In this document: positions 8,346-16,754 of the stretch, in pieces | Numbering within the stretch: the stretch's first letter is position 1 | Layout: every line of letters begins with the position of its first letter | Notes under the pieces: model-generated | Told to the model about the DNA's origin: nothing | Database searches by the model: none | What the model saw: the letters and a program-made list of their open reading frames with translations, nothing else | Assembly: GCF_024054555.1 (NCBI RefSeq) | Contig: NZ_JAMXLY010000010.1 | Location: forward strand, 1 to 64,000 | Origin: Segatella cerevisiae | GTDB taxonomy: Bacteria > Bacteroidota > Bacteroidia > Bacteroidales > Bacteroidaceae | Direction of reading: 5' to 3' | Length of the DNA: 64,000 bases | Translations under genes and position numbers: made by a program

Positions 8346-10040
8346 TCAATGAATAGTGGCCATCTGGAGGAATTTCGTGTACTCCTGTTCGTAACCGTTG
8401 AAGACGTTGATATCGACTTCCCCATGAATACCTTGCACCCTGCCATCAGGACACAATTGCCAAAAAGCCAGACGGACATCGGGTTTGTATTCACCATAGT
8501 GAGCAATCCAGATAAAATAGTTTTGTTTGATATCCGGTGCGTCGTTCAGGTATCTGTTGACGAATATCTGATTGATATACAGTATAGGTCTAGTGCCCGT
8601 ATGTTGTTGCACAATCCTCAGCCATGTCCGGATGTGACTGAACAGAACTTTTGCTCCACCCATTTTCCTGATTTGGCTCGGGTAAGGTTCTACGTCGAGT
8701 ACTGGCGGAAGGTCACCCTTCTCAAATTTTGATTTCTCGAGATAGAACTTGGCTTGTTGTGCCGGATCGCTGTGGAGGGAAAAGAAATGGTAAGTTCCTA
8801 CATGGTAACCGTATGCCTTGGCATTCTTGTAATCGCGGGCATAATAGGGATTGGAAACTGTTACCCCTTCTGTGTTTTTGATGAAGACAAACCTCAGGGG
8901 ATAGTTGACTGTACCTGCCACTGTCTTCTTGCTCAGATTGCCGAGATGGGTAATACGCAGGTGCGCCCAGTCGATGGCATAATAATGCTTGTGCCGCGTG
9001 CCTTTGATATGCTGGTATTTAGAGACGTCGATGCCATAGATCCGCTCTGAACTATAGACCAGTCGTTCTCCCAGATAGACATCGTTTTTCCATTCGCCCA
9101 CACGGAGTCTCTTCCTGTGAGAGACGGAGAATCCGAAGCCGTTGCGCTTGCCTTTCACCCAGTTGCCCTCATAGTATGATCCGTCGTTGTTCAAATGAGC
9201 GCCATGTCCTGAAGGCCTAAACTGGTCATCCATTTCTCCGATGTATATCCCGGAAGAGTCAGGGCGTTCACTCCAGATGATATGCTTTCTGATGCTTTTG
9301 CTGATGCCGATGACAATGCGTTTGGCGACAGACAGAGGCTGACTGGAAACACCTTTGGGTTTCTTGCCGTCATCGGTTTGGACAAGGAGGAAGTGGGGCT
9401 TGAGCGTCTTGATGAAATGACAACTCTCCTCCGCGCGTTTACCTTTCGAATCCTTGTAGATGACCGTAAAGAGTACCTTATAGGTAATATGGAGTTGGTT
9501 GCTGTCTTTTCTGACCCTGTCGAGAGTGTCCAGTTCCCGCCTGATCTGCTGATATTGTTTGACTTTGTGAGTCCCATACCTGGCGATCATCCCGAACCCT
9601 ACATCACGTACATCGTGCACATGGATATAATATTTGAGGTCTGCGACGATGCCCCTCAGTTCAATCCTCTTTCTTTTCAGGGAATCCACATGCGCCCTCA
9701 AGAGTTTTGCAACTTCTGGAGTACTGTATTTATGTTGGAAGAGGGTATTCTCGTAAACCGCCAGAAGTTTGCCTTTACAAGAAGGTATCAGTCCCCATTG
9801 GTCCGTCCAGCATGCGGCAGTCGTGACCGTATCCGTATTGAACGACAGCACGGGTCGCCCCTTCAGTGTAAGTTCATAACAGGAAATACACCTCAGCTGC
9901 GCTTCACTCTTGTAAATTTCTTTATATCCAGCTGTATAGTTGATGGAGACTGCCACAACCACCAGAATGAGCAGTAAGAGTGGTAGGCTGAATACTTTAA
10001 GTCTTTTCTTTGCAAAAATATATTTTATCTTTTCTTGCAT
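8346..10040 (-). CDS. Membrane-anchored GH25 muramidase with MORN repeats
   Basis: The 564-residue protein has one transmembrane segment at residues 17-33 (FSLPLLLLILVVVAVSI). A region of unknown type follows (40-260), then two to three MORN-like repeats at 264-326 (GSYYEGNWVKGKRNGFGF, LRVGEWKNDVYLGE). The C-terminal 230 residues are a GH25 lysozyme domain with catalytic D338 (YGIDVSKYQ) and the D-x-E pair D449/E451 (PVLDVEPYPS). GH25 enzymes cleave MurNAc-GlcNAc bonds. It is probably a periplasm-facing, inner-membrane-anchored cell wall hydrolase. A -7 box ends only 7 nt before the ATG. A second, simpler GH25 lies at 36471-37157. Confidence 0.9.
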   Translation of the reverse strand: MQEKIKYIFAKKRLKVFSLPLLLLILVVVAVSINYTAGYKEIYKSEAQLRCISCYELTLKGRPVLSFNTDTVTTAACWTDQWGLIPSCKGKLLAVYENTLFQHKYSTPEVAKLLRAHVDSLKRKRIELRGIVADLKYYIHVHDVRDVGFGMIARYGTHKVKQYQQIRRELDTLDRVRKDSNQLHITYKVLFTVIYKDSKGKRAEESCHFIKTLKPHFLLVQTDDGKKPKGVSSQPLSVAKRIVIGISKSIRKHIIWSERPDSSGIYIGEMDDQFRPSGHGAHLNNDGSYYEGNWVKGKRNGFGFSVSHRKRLRVGEWKNDVYLGERLVYSSERIYGIDVSKYQHIKGTRHKHYYAIDWAHLRITHLGNLSKKTVAGTVNYPLRFVFIKNTEGVTVSNPYYARDYKNAKAYGYHVGTYHFFSLHSDPAQQAKFYLEKSKFEKGDLPPVLDVEPYPSQIRKMGGAKVLFSHIRTWLRIVQQHTGTRPILYINQIFVNRYLNDAPDIKQNYFIWIAHYGEYKPDVRLAFWQLCPDGRVQGIHGEVDINVFNGYEQEYTKFLQMATIH

Positions 10041-10099
10041 TTGCCCGCAAAATTACACAAGATTTTCGGGATTCGTTTAAAAAATCCAAAATTTATTTT

Positions 10100-10107
10100 T
10101 AACTTTG
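10100..10107 (+). promoter_or_regulatory. -7 box upstream of the MaoC gene
   Basis: TAACTTTG matches TAnnTTTG, with a partial -33 (TTTA) 20 nt upstream. The gene starts at 10156. Confidence 0.45.
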
Positions 10108-10155
10108 CAAAACTGGATGTCGATGACTGCCAGCAATCGAATTTAAACATACGAT

Positions 10156-10620
10156 ATGGGAAAATTAATCATCAATAGTTTTGAGGAATTCGCCTCTCAT
10201 CTGGGTGAACAACTAGGAGTTTCTGAGTGGTTGCGTATCGACCAGGAACGCATCAACGCTTTTGCGGATGCCACCCTTGATCACCAATGGATCCATGTAG
10301 ACGTAGACAGAGCCGGAAAAGAGAGCCCTTACAAGAGCACCATCGCTCATGGTTATTTAACGCTTTCACTACTGCCTTATTTTTGGGGTCAGATCATTCA
10401 GGTGAACAATTTGAAGATGATGGTCAATTATGGTATGGATAAAATGAGATTCGGCAATCCTGTCATCACCGGATCGAAAGTCCGTCTGAAGACCACCTTG
10501 GCTTCCATAGAAAATCTGAGGGGGATTTGCAAGGTCGGTATTGATTTCGCAATAGAAATAGAGGGTCAGAGAAAGCCCGCGCTAAAGGGTCTGGCAACTT
10601 TTCTATACTACTTTAAATAA
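10156..10620 (+). CDS. MaoC-like (R)-specific enoyl-CoA hydratase
   Basis: The 154-residue protein has a single hot-dog fold. The hydratase 2 motif is visible, with FADATLDHQWIHVD supplying the catalytic Asp and His and STIAHGYLTLSL completing the site. The family hydrates trans-2-enoyl-CoA or related thioesters. No other fatty-acid gene is adjacent, so the substrate is uncertain. The downstream membrane protein gene begins about 105 nt later and may be cotranscribed. Confidence 0.88.
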   Translation: MGKLIINSFEEFASHLGEQLGVSEWLRIDQERINAFADATLDHQWIHVDVDRAGKESPYKSTIAHGYLTLSLLPYFWGQIIQVNNLKMMVNYGMDKMRFGNPVITGSKVRLKTTLASIENLRGICKVGIDFAIEIEGQRKPALKGLATFLYYFK

Positions 10621-10724
10621 AGCATTTTACTTTCTGGCAATAAATGGAATAGCGGATCTCCGTCGAACGGTTCAGAAATTCGCATATTGCCGTGTTGTCT
10701 GTGTCTTCCATTGAATGTAATCTG

Positions 10725-11186
10725 ATGATTTATTTTGTCATTGCCGTAACCATCTTATATATCATTTACATGACCTATAAAAAAGGAGAGCCGCTGTCCA
10801 GTATCTCCGAGATATCCTATGTGGCGAAGCACCACTGGGAATTTATAGCCTACATGCTCTTCCTTGCCGTTTACGTTCTGCCCGTCATGTATTGGAAAAG
10901 TTCTCCGGGCACGAGATTTCTGATTTACTTTACTGCTTTAGGCATGTTCATGGCCATCATCACACCGGTCTTCCGGACTCATGGAGCTGTTTTTCATGAT
11001 GTGGGTGGGGTCATTACCTGCGTGTCCTGTCAAGTGTGTGTTCTGTTGAATCATCCCATACTTCTTTTGGCATGGTTCCCCTATATTTTCTTTTTCCTTT
11101 TCTTGAGGAAAGAGAATCATATTCATCCGGTTTTCTGGGCAGAGATGACAGTCTTGGAAAACATGTTTATGTACAGCTTGGTCTGA
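10725..11186 (+). CDS. Small polytopic membrane protein, function unknown
   Basis: The ATG at 10725 is preferred over a GTG 33 nt upstream because it opens directly with a membrane segment (MIYFVIAVTILYIIYMTY). The 153-residue protein has about five hydrophobic segments, the others near residues 43-57, 67-86, 95-110 and 113-128. It contains a Cys pair (CVSCQVCVLL). It resembles no family I can name. It lies on the same strand after the MaoC gene with no terminator between them. Confidence 0.6.
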   Translation: MIYFVIAVTILYIIYMTYKKGEPLSSISEISYVAKHHWEFIAYMLFLAVYVLPVMYWKSSPGTRFLIYFTALGMFMAIITPVFRTHGAVFHDVGGVITCVSCQVCVLLNHPILLLAWFPYIFFFLFLRKENHIHPVFWAEMTVLENMFMYSLV

Positions 11187-11279
11187 ATAGAATCCTATGG
11201 CGACAAAGGTGAACGCATTGACTTTCAATGGTCCGACCGTTGCCTGGCCAAACGTGAAAATCCCGAATAAACAGGCATA

Positions 11280-11313
11280 AAAAAAGGGAAGTATCCTTCT
11301 AAGATATTCCCTT
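11280..11313 (-). terminator. Terminator of the tRNA-Arg(ACG) pair
   Basis: AAGGGAA (11284-11290) pairs with TTCCCTT (11307-11313), with further GTATC/GATA pairing inside. On the minus strand it is followed by a run of seven T. Confidence 0.8.
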
Positions 11314-11315
11314 CG

Positions 11316-11389
11316 TGACCCCGCAGGGATTCAAACCCTGAACCTTCTGATCCGTAGTCAGATACTCTATTCAGTTGAGCTACGGAGCC
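11316..11389 (-). tRNA. tRNA-Arg (anticodon ACG), copy 2
   Basis: The reverse complement gives a 74-nt cloverleaf with acceptor GGCTCCG/CGGGGTC, anticodon stem TCTGA/TCAGA and loop CTACGGA with anticodon ACG. Adenosine 34 is expected to be deaminated to inosine by TadA to read CGN codons. The sequence is identical to the copy at 11416-11489. Confidence 0.95.
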
Positions 11390-11415
11390 TCATCAAAGAA
11401 ACTCATATAAAAAAG

Positions 11416-11489
11416 TGACCCCGCAGGGATTCAAACCCTGAACCTTCTGATCCGTAGTCAGATACTCTATTCAGTTGAGCTACGGAGCC
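11416..11489 (-). tRNA. tRNA-Arg (anticodon ACG), copy 1
   Basis: It is identical to the copy at 11316-11389 over the whole tRNA. The two are 26 nt apart and share the promoter at 11511-11542, so they are probably transcribed together and processed. CCA is not encoded. Confidence 0.95.
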
Positions 11490-11510
11490 TACTTTTCTCA
11501 TAAGCGCTTG

Positions 11511-11542
11511 CAAAGGTACGGCTTTATTTCTTAAAAACCAAA
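11511..11542 (-). promoter_or_regulatory. Promoter of the tRNA-Arg(ACG) pair
   Basis: On the minus strand there is TTTG (11539-11542), a 20-nt spacer and TACCTTTG (11511-11518), a perfect match to the Bacteroidetes consensus about 21 nt before the first tRNA. Confidence 0.75.
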
Positions 11543-11631
11543 TCTTTTCAAAACTTTTTATAACCGGATCTCTCATCGAGGTTTCTTTTGATTTTTCGAG
11601 ATTTGGGAGTCATAAAGCCGCCTAAGCAATT

Positions 11632-13692
11632 TTAGAGTTTGATCAGATCGACAGATCTCTTCAAGAACTTGTCCAGAGCCTCACCCTTCAGCATACCATT
11701 CTGCAGTAGTGACAAGTCGATGAGTTGATGAATGACATCATTCTTGGCTGCATAAGCATCTAGAATCTTGTCTCTCTTCTCGCGCTGGTCATTGACCGCA
11801 TTTTCAGTATTCTTGAGGTCATCTTTTTCAGTTTGGGTGAGTTCCTCGGCTTTCTTCTTGCTTTGCTCCTCGTGAATGGCAGCCAAGCGAGCCTGACAAC
11901 CCTTCAATTCACTCAGGACAGGTTGGAGAGCAGCCCCGTTTTTATTCTCTTCATCGTCGATGACCTTCTTGATTAGCGGATGGTCACTGTTGATGACCAT
12001 GACATAACTGTCAGGCATCTGATTGTAAAAGTCCATTCCGGGTTGGAAGTGGCTCATCGTCTTCATCCGGCGCATATATTCACTCTGTGTGATGATGATG
12101 GGTTGGCTGTTTTCTCCGAGAGCTTGTACTTCCACCATAAACTGTGCCTTATCGAATTTAGGCACCTGAGAGTGGAACATTTCTGTCAGATTGTCACTTT
12201 TATCCTTGTCCAGGTCTGATTTCTTCGGTGTATCCTTGACAATCAGACGATCGATGATGTCGGCATCCACTCTACTGAAGCGCGACTTCTCGAATTTCTG
12301 TTCCAGCATACTGACCATAGGCACATCCAGTTCACCATCCATCATCAAGACATTGTAGCCCTTGTCCTTTGCGGTCTGTATGAAGGAATACTGTTCATCC
12401 TTGTTGGTGGCGTAAAGATAGATCAGATTGCCATCTTTGTCAGTCTGGTTGTCTTTGATCAGGGTCTTGTATTCATCGAAGGTGAAATGCTTACCATCAA
12501 CATCCTTGAACAAAGCGAAATCTTTGGCACGGTCATAGAAGTCTTCGCGAGAGAGCATCCCATAGTTGATGAAGATCTTCAGATCATCCCATTTCTTCTC
12601 ATAGTCCTTGCGGTCTTCCTTGAAGATCTCCTGCAAGCGGTCCGCAACCTTCTTTGTGATGTATACAGAAATCTTCTTGACATTGGCATCACTTTGCAGA
12701 TAACTACGACTGACATTCAGAGGAATATCGGGTGAGTCGATAACGCCGTGAAGCAAGGTCAGGAAGTCTGGTACAATGCCATCGACATGATCCGTTACGA
12801 ATACCTGATTGCAATAGAGTTGGATCTTATTGCGTTGCAGGTCGATATTGCTCTTGATACGAGGGAAATAAAGGATACCGGTGAGGGTAAAAGGAAAATC
12901 GACATTGAGATGGATCCAGAACAAAGGATCGTCTTCCATCGGATAGAGCGCCTTATAGAATTTCTTGTAATCCTCATCTTTAAGTGTCGAAGGCTTTTTA
13001 GTCCAAAGCGGTTCAATATTATTGATGATATTGTCCTCGTCAGTATCCACCTGTTTGCCGTCTTTCCAAGTGGTCTTCTTTCCAAAGACAATAGGTACAG
13101 GCATAAACTTGCAATATTTGCTGAGCAGTTCGGTGATCTTACCCTTTTGCAGGTATTCCTTACAGTCATCGCTGATATGGAGGATGACATCAGAGCCACG
13201 GTCTGTCTTGTCAGCATCCGATATCTCAAATTTTGGACTGCCGTCACAACTCCATTTGATGGCTTTAGAACCTTCTTTATAACTCTTCGTTACGATCTCC
13301 ACCTTATCGCTGACCATGAATGAAGAGTAGAATCCTAAACCGAAATGTCCGATAATGGCATTGGCATTGTCCTTGTATTTAGTCAGGAAGTCGTTGACAC
13401 CCGAGAAGGCAATCTGGTTGATGTATTTATCTATTTCGTCTTCAGTCATCCCGATGCCTCGGTCACTGATCGTAATGGTCTTGGCTTTCTCATCCACTTT
13501 TATCCGGACGCTGAGGTCTCCGAGTTGTCCTTTATAGTCACCTTTTTCTGTAAGGGTTTTTATCTTCTGCGTTGCATCAACTGCGTTGGATACCATTTCC
13601 CGCAGGAAGATTTCATGATCGGAATATAAAAACTTTTTAATAACGGGGAAGATGTTTTCTGTAGTAACCCCAATATTTCCTTTTTTAGCCAT
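11632..13692 (-). CDS. htpG: Molecular chaperone HtpG (bacterial Hsp90)
   Basis: The 686 residues comprise the GHKL ATPase domain, middle domain and C-terminal dimerisation domain. Visible motifs are FLREMVSNAVDATQKI (Asn that coordinates Mg), TISDRGIGMTEDEID, and IGHFGLGFYSSFMVSDKVEI. A stretch in the C-terminal third is charged (EEQSKKKAEELTQTEKDDLK), which makes it slightly longer than the E. coli protein. It acts as a cytosolic ATP-dependent chaperone. It is monocistronic, with an 0.8 kb gap upstream. Confidence 0.97.
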   Translation of the reverse strand: MAKKGNIGVTTENIFPVIKKFLYSDHEIFLREMVSNAVDATQKIKTLTEKGDYKGQLGDLSVRIKVDEKAKTITISDRGIGMTEDEIDKYINQIAFSGVNDFLTKYKDNANAIIGHFGLGFYSSFMVSDKVEIVTKSYKEGSKAIKWSCDGSPKFEISDADKTDRGSDVILHISDDCKEYLQKGKITELLSKYCKFMPVPIVFGKKTTWKDGKQVDTDEDNIINNIEPLWTKKPSTLKDEDYKKFYKALYPMEDDPLFWIHLNVDFPFTLTGILYFPRIKSNIDLQRNKIQLYCNQVFVTDHVDGIVPDFLTLLHGVIDSPDIPLNVSRSYLQSDANVKKISVYITKKVADRLQEIFKEDRKDYEKKWDDLKIFINYGMLSREDFYDRAKDFALFKDVDGKHFTFDEYKTLIKDNQTDKDGNLIYLYATNKDEQYSFIQTAKDKGYNVLMMDGELDVPMVSMLEQKFEKSRFSRVDADIIDRLIVKDTPKKSDLDKDKSDNLTEMFHSQVPKFDKAQFMVEVQALGENSQPIIITQSEYMRRMKTMSHFQPGMDFYNQMPDSYVMVINSDHPLIKKVIDDEENKNGAALQPVLSELKGCQARLAAIHEEQSKKKAEELTQTEKDDLKNTENAVNDQREKRDKILDAYAAKNDVIHQLIDLSLLQNGMLKGEALDKFLKRSVDLIKL

Positions 13693-14437
13693 AAGTGTAT
13701 GATATTTTTAATTATGATTTTCAATCTGTCATTCAAATTCTTTACAACCGGAATATCCATTCTGGAGATTCAATTCTTCAGGCAAGCAGATATTTCTCCG
13801 ATTATAGAACAGCTTCGTATTGATTCATGCAAAATTTGTGCCAAAAACATGAGCGAGGGAGATAAGGAAAATCTGTCTTTCTTTTTCAGAACGGTGAATC
13901 CCACTTCGAGGCTAAACTTTGACAGACCTTTGATCTATATATCTAGTAGGAGCCAACTAAACTTTCTTTGTGATACTCTAAGATAGAGTGACATTTGATA
14001 GGATTCCGTCAGTTTTTAAGCTGCATTTTTTGGACATCATTGGCAAGTTGTCCTGATGTGACAGTATGCTTTGGAACGAAAAGAAGATCGTTTTGGAAAT
14101 AGGCGGTTGAGTAGTCGAATATTCAACATCGTAAATCCGTCAGTACAATTATTATTTTAATATACGCAATTATGATGTTTAATATTGATAATTTTGTGGT
14201 TGATAGTTTCTCGAAAGAGAAGATCGACTTTCGAGAAACAGAGCGTTGACTTTCTCGAAACATAGACAACTGATCTTTCGAGGTCAAGAAAAACCGTTCC
14301 TGCAAGTCGTCAATCGGTCAGATTGGACGTTTGATATGACCTCTTTTTCGTTGAAGTTCATTCCTTTCCATAAGGTGATTACAGGATCTATCCATTATAG
14401 GATGAGTGTATTTCTTTTAGAAAATGTTATCATACAA
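13693..14437. other. Long non-coding gap with an inverted-repeat cluster
   Basis: There is no credible gene in about 745 nt. A 95-codon plus-strand frame at 13699-13986 has unlike-protein composition and is divergent from htpG, so I do not call it. The notable content is the TTTCTCGAAA repeat cluster at 14206-14280, described separately. The htpG promoter should lie in the right-adjacent part, but I see no full consensus match. Confidence 0.5.
14206..14280. repeat. Inverted repeat cluster of TTTCTCGAAA elements
   Basis: GTTTCTCGAAAG (14206-14217) and CTTTCGAGAAAC (14228-14239) form a perfect 12-bp inverted repeat around a 10-nt loop. TTTCTCGAAA recurs at 14251-14260 and CTTTCGAG at 14275-14282. 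Spacing is about 20-23 nt between elements, which looks like a multi-site operator or a structured RNA. Confidence 0.7.
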
Positions 14438-14473
14438 AAAGAGGTTCTGACCCATAAAACGGTCAGAACCTCT
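14438..14473 (-). terminator. Terminator of the lipoprotein-pepD unit
   Basis: AGAGGTTCTGACC (14440-14452) pairs perfectly with GGTCAGAACCTCT (14461-14473), followed on the minus strand by TTTTTG. It sits 45 nt after the lipoprotein stop codon. Confidence 0.88.
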
Positions 14474-14517
14474 ATGCTGATATTCTGATTGATACGATGA
14501 TCTGTCAGAAGATAAAA

Positions 14518-14895
14518 TCAATTGTTTTTGAAAGCCACAATCTGTGTCAGGTCTTTATCCATATAGAAAGTCTGCTGGTAGTTCTGTTCTTTCCCCTGGT
14601 CACCTACTATTTTGTATTTCACGGTGATGAACAGTAGTGTAGGAGTGGGGCTACCATAAGAGATATTCCGATGGAATTCCGGCAAGCGGCTTGTCGCTTC
14701 ACGCATCTTCAAGACGCGTTCATTTGTCACTAGTGTTGTCGAGTCCAATTGACCGTAATGATCTTCTTCTATATCGCCATAGGTCAAATTCTGATTCAGG
14801 AAATTCCTGATCAGGGTTTTACCTTGATGCCGTTCTCCGCATCCCGTAAAAAGAAGGAGAGACAACATCAGAAAGAAAAAAATCCTTGCTTTCAT
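14518..14895 (-). CDS. Small lipoprotein, function unknown
   Basis: The 125-residue protein has a lipoprotein signal with lipobox LLLFTGC at residues 13-19. The mature part resembles small Bacteroidetes lipoproteins with a strand-rich NTF2- or cystatin-like layout (LLFITVKYKIVG, QQTFYMDKDLTQIVAF). It starts 9 nt after the pepD stop, so the two genes are cotranscribed. I do not recognise a named family. Confidence 0.7.
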   Translation of the reverse strand: MKARIFFFLMLSLLLFTGCGERHQGKTLIRNFLNQNLTYGDIEEDHYGQLDSTTLVTNERVLKMREATSRLPEFHRNISYGSPTPTLLFITVKYKIVGDQGKEQNYQQTFYMDKDLTQIVAFKNN

Positions 14896-14904
14896 ATTGA
14901 CTTT

Positions 14905-16359
14905 TCAGTTTTTGATATTCTTCAAGATCAGGAGAAGGTGATCCCAAACCATTTGTACTGTCGGGATATACAACTTCTCATCAGGTGTATGGACATGTTT
15001 CAGTGTTGGACCGAAACTGACCATATCCAAATCAGGATATTTCTCGCTGAACAATCCGCACTCCAAACCTGCGTGAATGCCTCTTACTTTAGGCTCTTTA
15101 TGGAAGAGTTTCCGATAGGCATCAACTGCGATCTTGACAAGTTTGCTGTTGGGGTTCATCTTCCATGCAGGATAACCGTCAGTTACTTCTACATCAGCAC
15201 CGGCTAATTGGAATGCAGCCTTGATGGAATTGGAGAGGTTATCCAAGTTGCTCATGACGTTGGAGCGTTGACTCGTAACGACTGTCACCTTTTCATCCTC
15301 AGTCTTCACGCTGGCAACATTGCTTGAGGTCTCAACCATCCAAGCGAGAGCCTCGTCCTGGCACATGGCGAAAACACCGTTGTCAAGAGCCTGCAAAGCC
15401 CTGACCATCGGTACAGAGACAGACTGTGGAATCACACTCTGGGCACCGGTTTTATCGAAATGCCAGACCATGGACGTATCTGTGACATGATATTCATCCT
15501 CTACGCCTGCAAAGAATTTCTTCCAGTCAGCCTCAGCTTCCTTTTCCTTGTCGGCAGGTACAGCGAAGATGATCTTGCCGTCCCTAGGAATCGCATTATG
15601 CATCTTTCCTGAATCGAACGAAGCCAGACGCAGCGGCATCTTCTCCTGTTCTATATAGAGGTACCGCGCAAGGACCTTGATGGCATTGGCACGTTTCTTC
15701 TCGATATCGTCACCGGAATGACCGCCCTTCAAGCCTTTGATAGAAACCTCGATGAAAGTATAGTCAGCGGGAGCTTTCTCACGTTGGAATTTGAAGGTAG
15801 CGATCGTACTTCTACCACCGGCACAGGACACGAACAGTTCACCCTCGTTTTCAGAGTCCAGGTTGATCAGGTATTTACCCGTCATGAATCCCGGTTTCAT
15901 ACCTATTGCACCAGTGAGTTGAGTTTCCTCATCACGGGTGAAGACGCACTCGATCGGACCATGCTCGATATCGTCGCTACTCAAGATGGCGAGTTCTATA
16001 GCATCACCTATTCCATCGTCAGCTCCCAGGGTCGTACCCTTGGCAGTCAGCCAATCACCGTCTACATAAGTTTGTATGGCATCTTTCGAGAAGTCGAATT
16101 TGATATCCACGAGTTTGTCACACACCATATCCATGTGGCACTGCAGGATGACGGTAGGGTAATTTTCGTAGCCCTTAGTAGCCGGTTTGCGGATCAAGAC
16201 ATTTCCGGTTTCGTCCACTTTTGTTTCCAGATGGTGGCTTTTGCCGAAGTTCTTGAGATATTCGATCATTTTCTCCTCGTGTTTTGAAGGGCGGGGGATC
16301 TTGTTGATTTCCGCAAATTGCTCAAAGACGCGAGCAGGTTCTAGTTTAGCTTTATCCAT
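14905..16359 (-). CDS. pepD: Aminoacyl-histidine dipeptidase (M20 family)
   Basis: This 484-residue cytosolic di-zinc dipeptidase hydrolyses Xaa-His dipeptides. Metal-site motifs are LQCHMDMVCD near residue 80, LGADDGIGDA near 117 and TRDEETQLTGA near 147. A lid domain follows (GLKGGHSGDDI), and the last metal ligand His is in PTLKHVHTPDEKL. The length fits PepD. It is first in the operon with the small lipoprotein gene. Confidence 0.95.
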   Translation of the reverse strand: MDKAKLEPARVFEQFAEINKIPRPSKHEEKMIEYLKNFGKSHHLETKVDETGNVLIRKPATKGYENYPTVILQCHMDMVCDKLVDIKFDFSKDAIQTYVDGDWLTAKGTTLGADDGIGDAIELAILSSDDIEHGPIECVFTRDEETQLTGAIGMKPGFMTGKYLINLDSENEGELFVSCAGGRSTIATFKFQREKAPADYTFIEVSIKGLKGGHSGDDIEKKRANAIKVLARYLYIEQEKMPLRLASFDSGKMHNAIPRDGKIIFAVPADKEKEAEADWKKFFAGVEDEYHVTDTSMVWHFDKTGAQSVIPQSVSVPMVRALQALDNGVFAMCQDEALAWMVETSSNVASVKTEDEKVTVVTSQRSNVMSNLDNLSNSIKAAFQLAGADVEVTDGYPAWKMNPNSKLVKIAVDAYRKLFHKEPKVRGIHAGLECGLFSEKYPDLDMVSFGPTLKHVHTPDEKLYIPTVQMVWDHLLLILKNIKN

Positions 16360-16405
16360 TTTATTTCCTCTTATATTTAAAAATATTCTTTTTATCTCTT
16401 TTTAT

Positions 16406-16436
16406 TTTGCCAATTACTTCAAAACTATTATCTTTG
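16406..16436 (+). promoter_or_regulatory. Consensus promoter upstream of the ompH-nth unit
   Basis: TTTG (16406-16409), a 19-nt spacer and TATCTTTG (16429-16436) match the Bacteroidetes sigma consensus exactly. Transcription would start near 16443, about 8 nt before the ATG of the small ORF and 310 nt before the ompH-like gene. Confidence 0.65.
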
Positions 16437-16450
16437 TGACTGTTTTAGCC

Positions 16451-16639
16451 ATGAAGGTAATTGCAAAAGTAAAGAAAATGATTGAAACATTACTATTCAG
16501 GGTGTTAATTATTGCTATCAGTTTCACTTTGTCAGTGAATAAATGGCTGCCGATGAAAATTGGAAGTGTTTTCTCTCTTCAAGCAGTTGGTTATCCGGCT
16601 GTGTACCGACAGTCTTTTCCAAAATGTCCGGTCGAGTGA
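16451..16639 (+). CDS. Possible 62-residue membrane peptide
   Basis: The ATG follows a perfect promoter by 14 nt. The peptide is basic at the start (MKVIAKVKKMIETLLFRV), has one hydrophobic segment (LLFRVLIIAISFTLSV) and a less regular C-terminal half. It could be a small membrane protein or a leader peptide for the ompH-like gene. The codon pattern is not decisive. Confidence 0.35.
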   Translation: MKVIAKVKKMIETLLFRVLIIAISFTLSVNKWLPMKIGSVFSLQAVGYPAVYRQSFPKCPVE

Positions 16640-16754
16640 GGGAAGCATGGAGCAGTAGAGAAGCAGTGATATTTTTAAAGGAAAATTACTATTTTAGGAT
16701 AGGATACATTGTAAGCTGTCCGGTCTGAAATAAATAAGAATTAAAATAAAGAAA

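Larger units (their letters stand above)
16360..16754. other. Intergenic region between pepD and ompH-like gene
   Basis: The 395-nt divergent region holds a perfect Bacteroidetes promoter at 16406-16436 and a possible 62-codon gene at 16451-16639. The 110 nt before the ompH-like gene contain only weak -7-like sequence (TACATTG near 16707). Confidence 0.5.

Noticed and set aside
8090-8506. 138-codon minus-strand frame
   Set aside because: Overlaps the GH25 C-terminus out of frame and runs through the DUF3127 terminator hairpin.
9282-9977. 231-codon plus-strand frame
   Set aside because: Antisense to the GH25-MORN gene with its conserved catalytic residues.
12748-13323. 191-codon plus-strand frame
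   Set aside because: Antisense shadow of htpG.
13699-13986. 95-codon plus-strand frame in the htpG upstream gap
   Set aside because: No family-like segment, no promoter, and biased to Phe, Ile and Ser as expected from AT-rich non-coding DNA.
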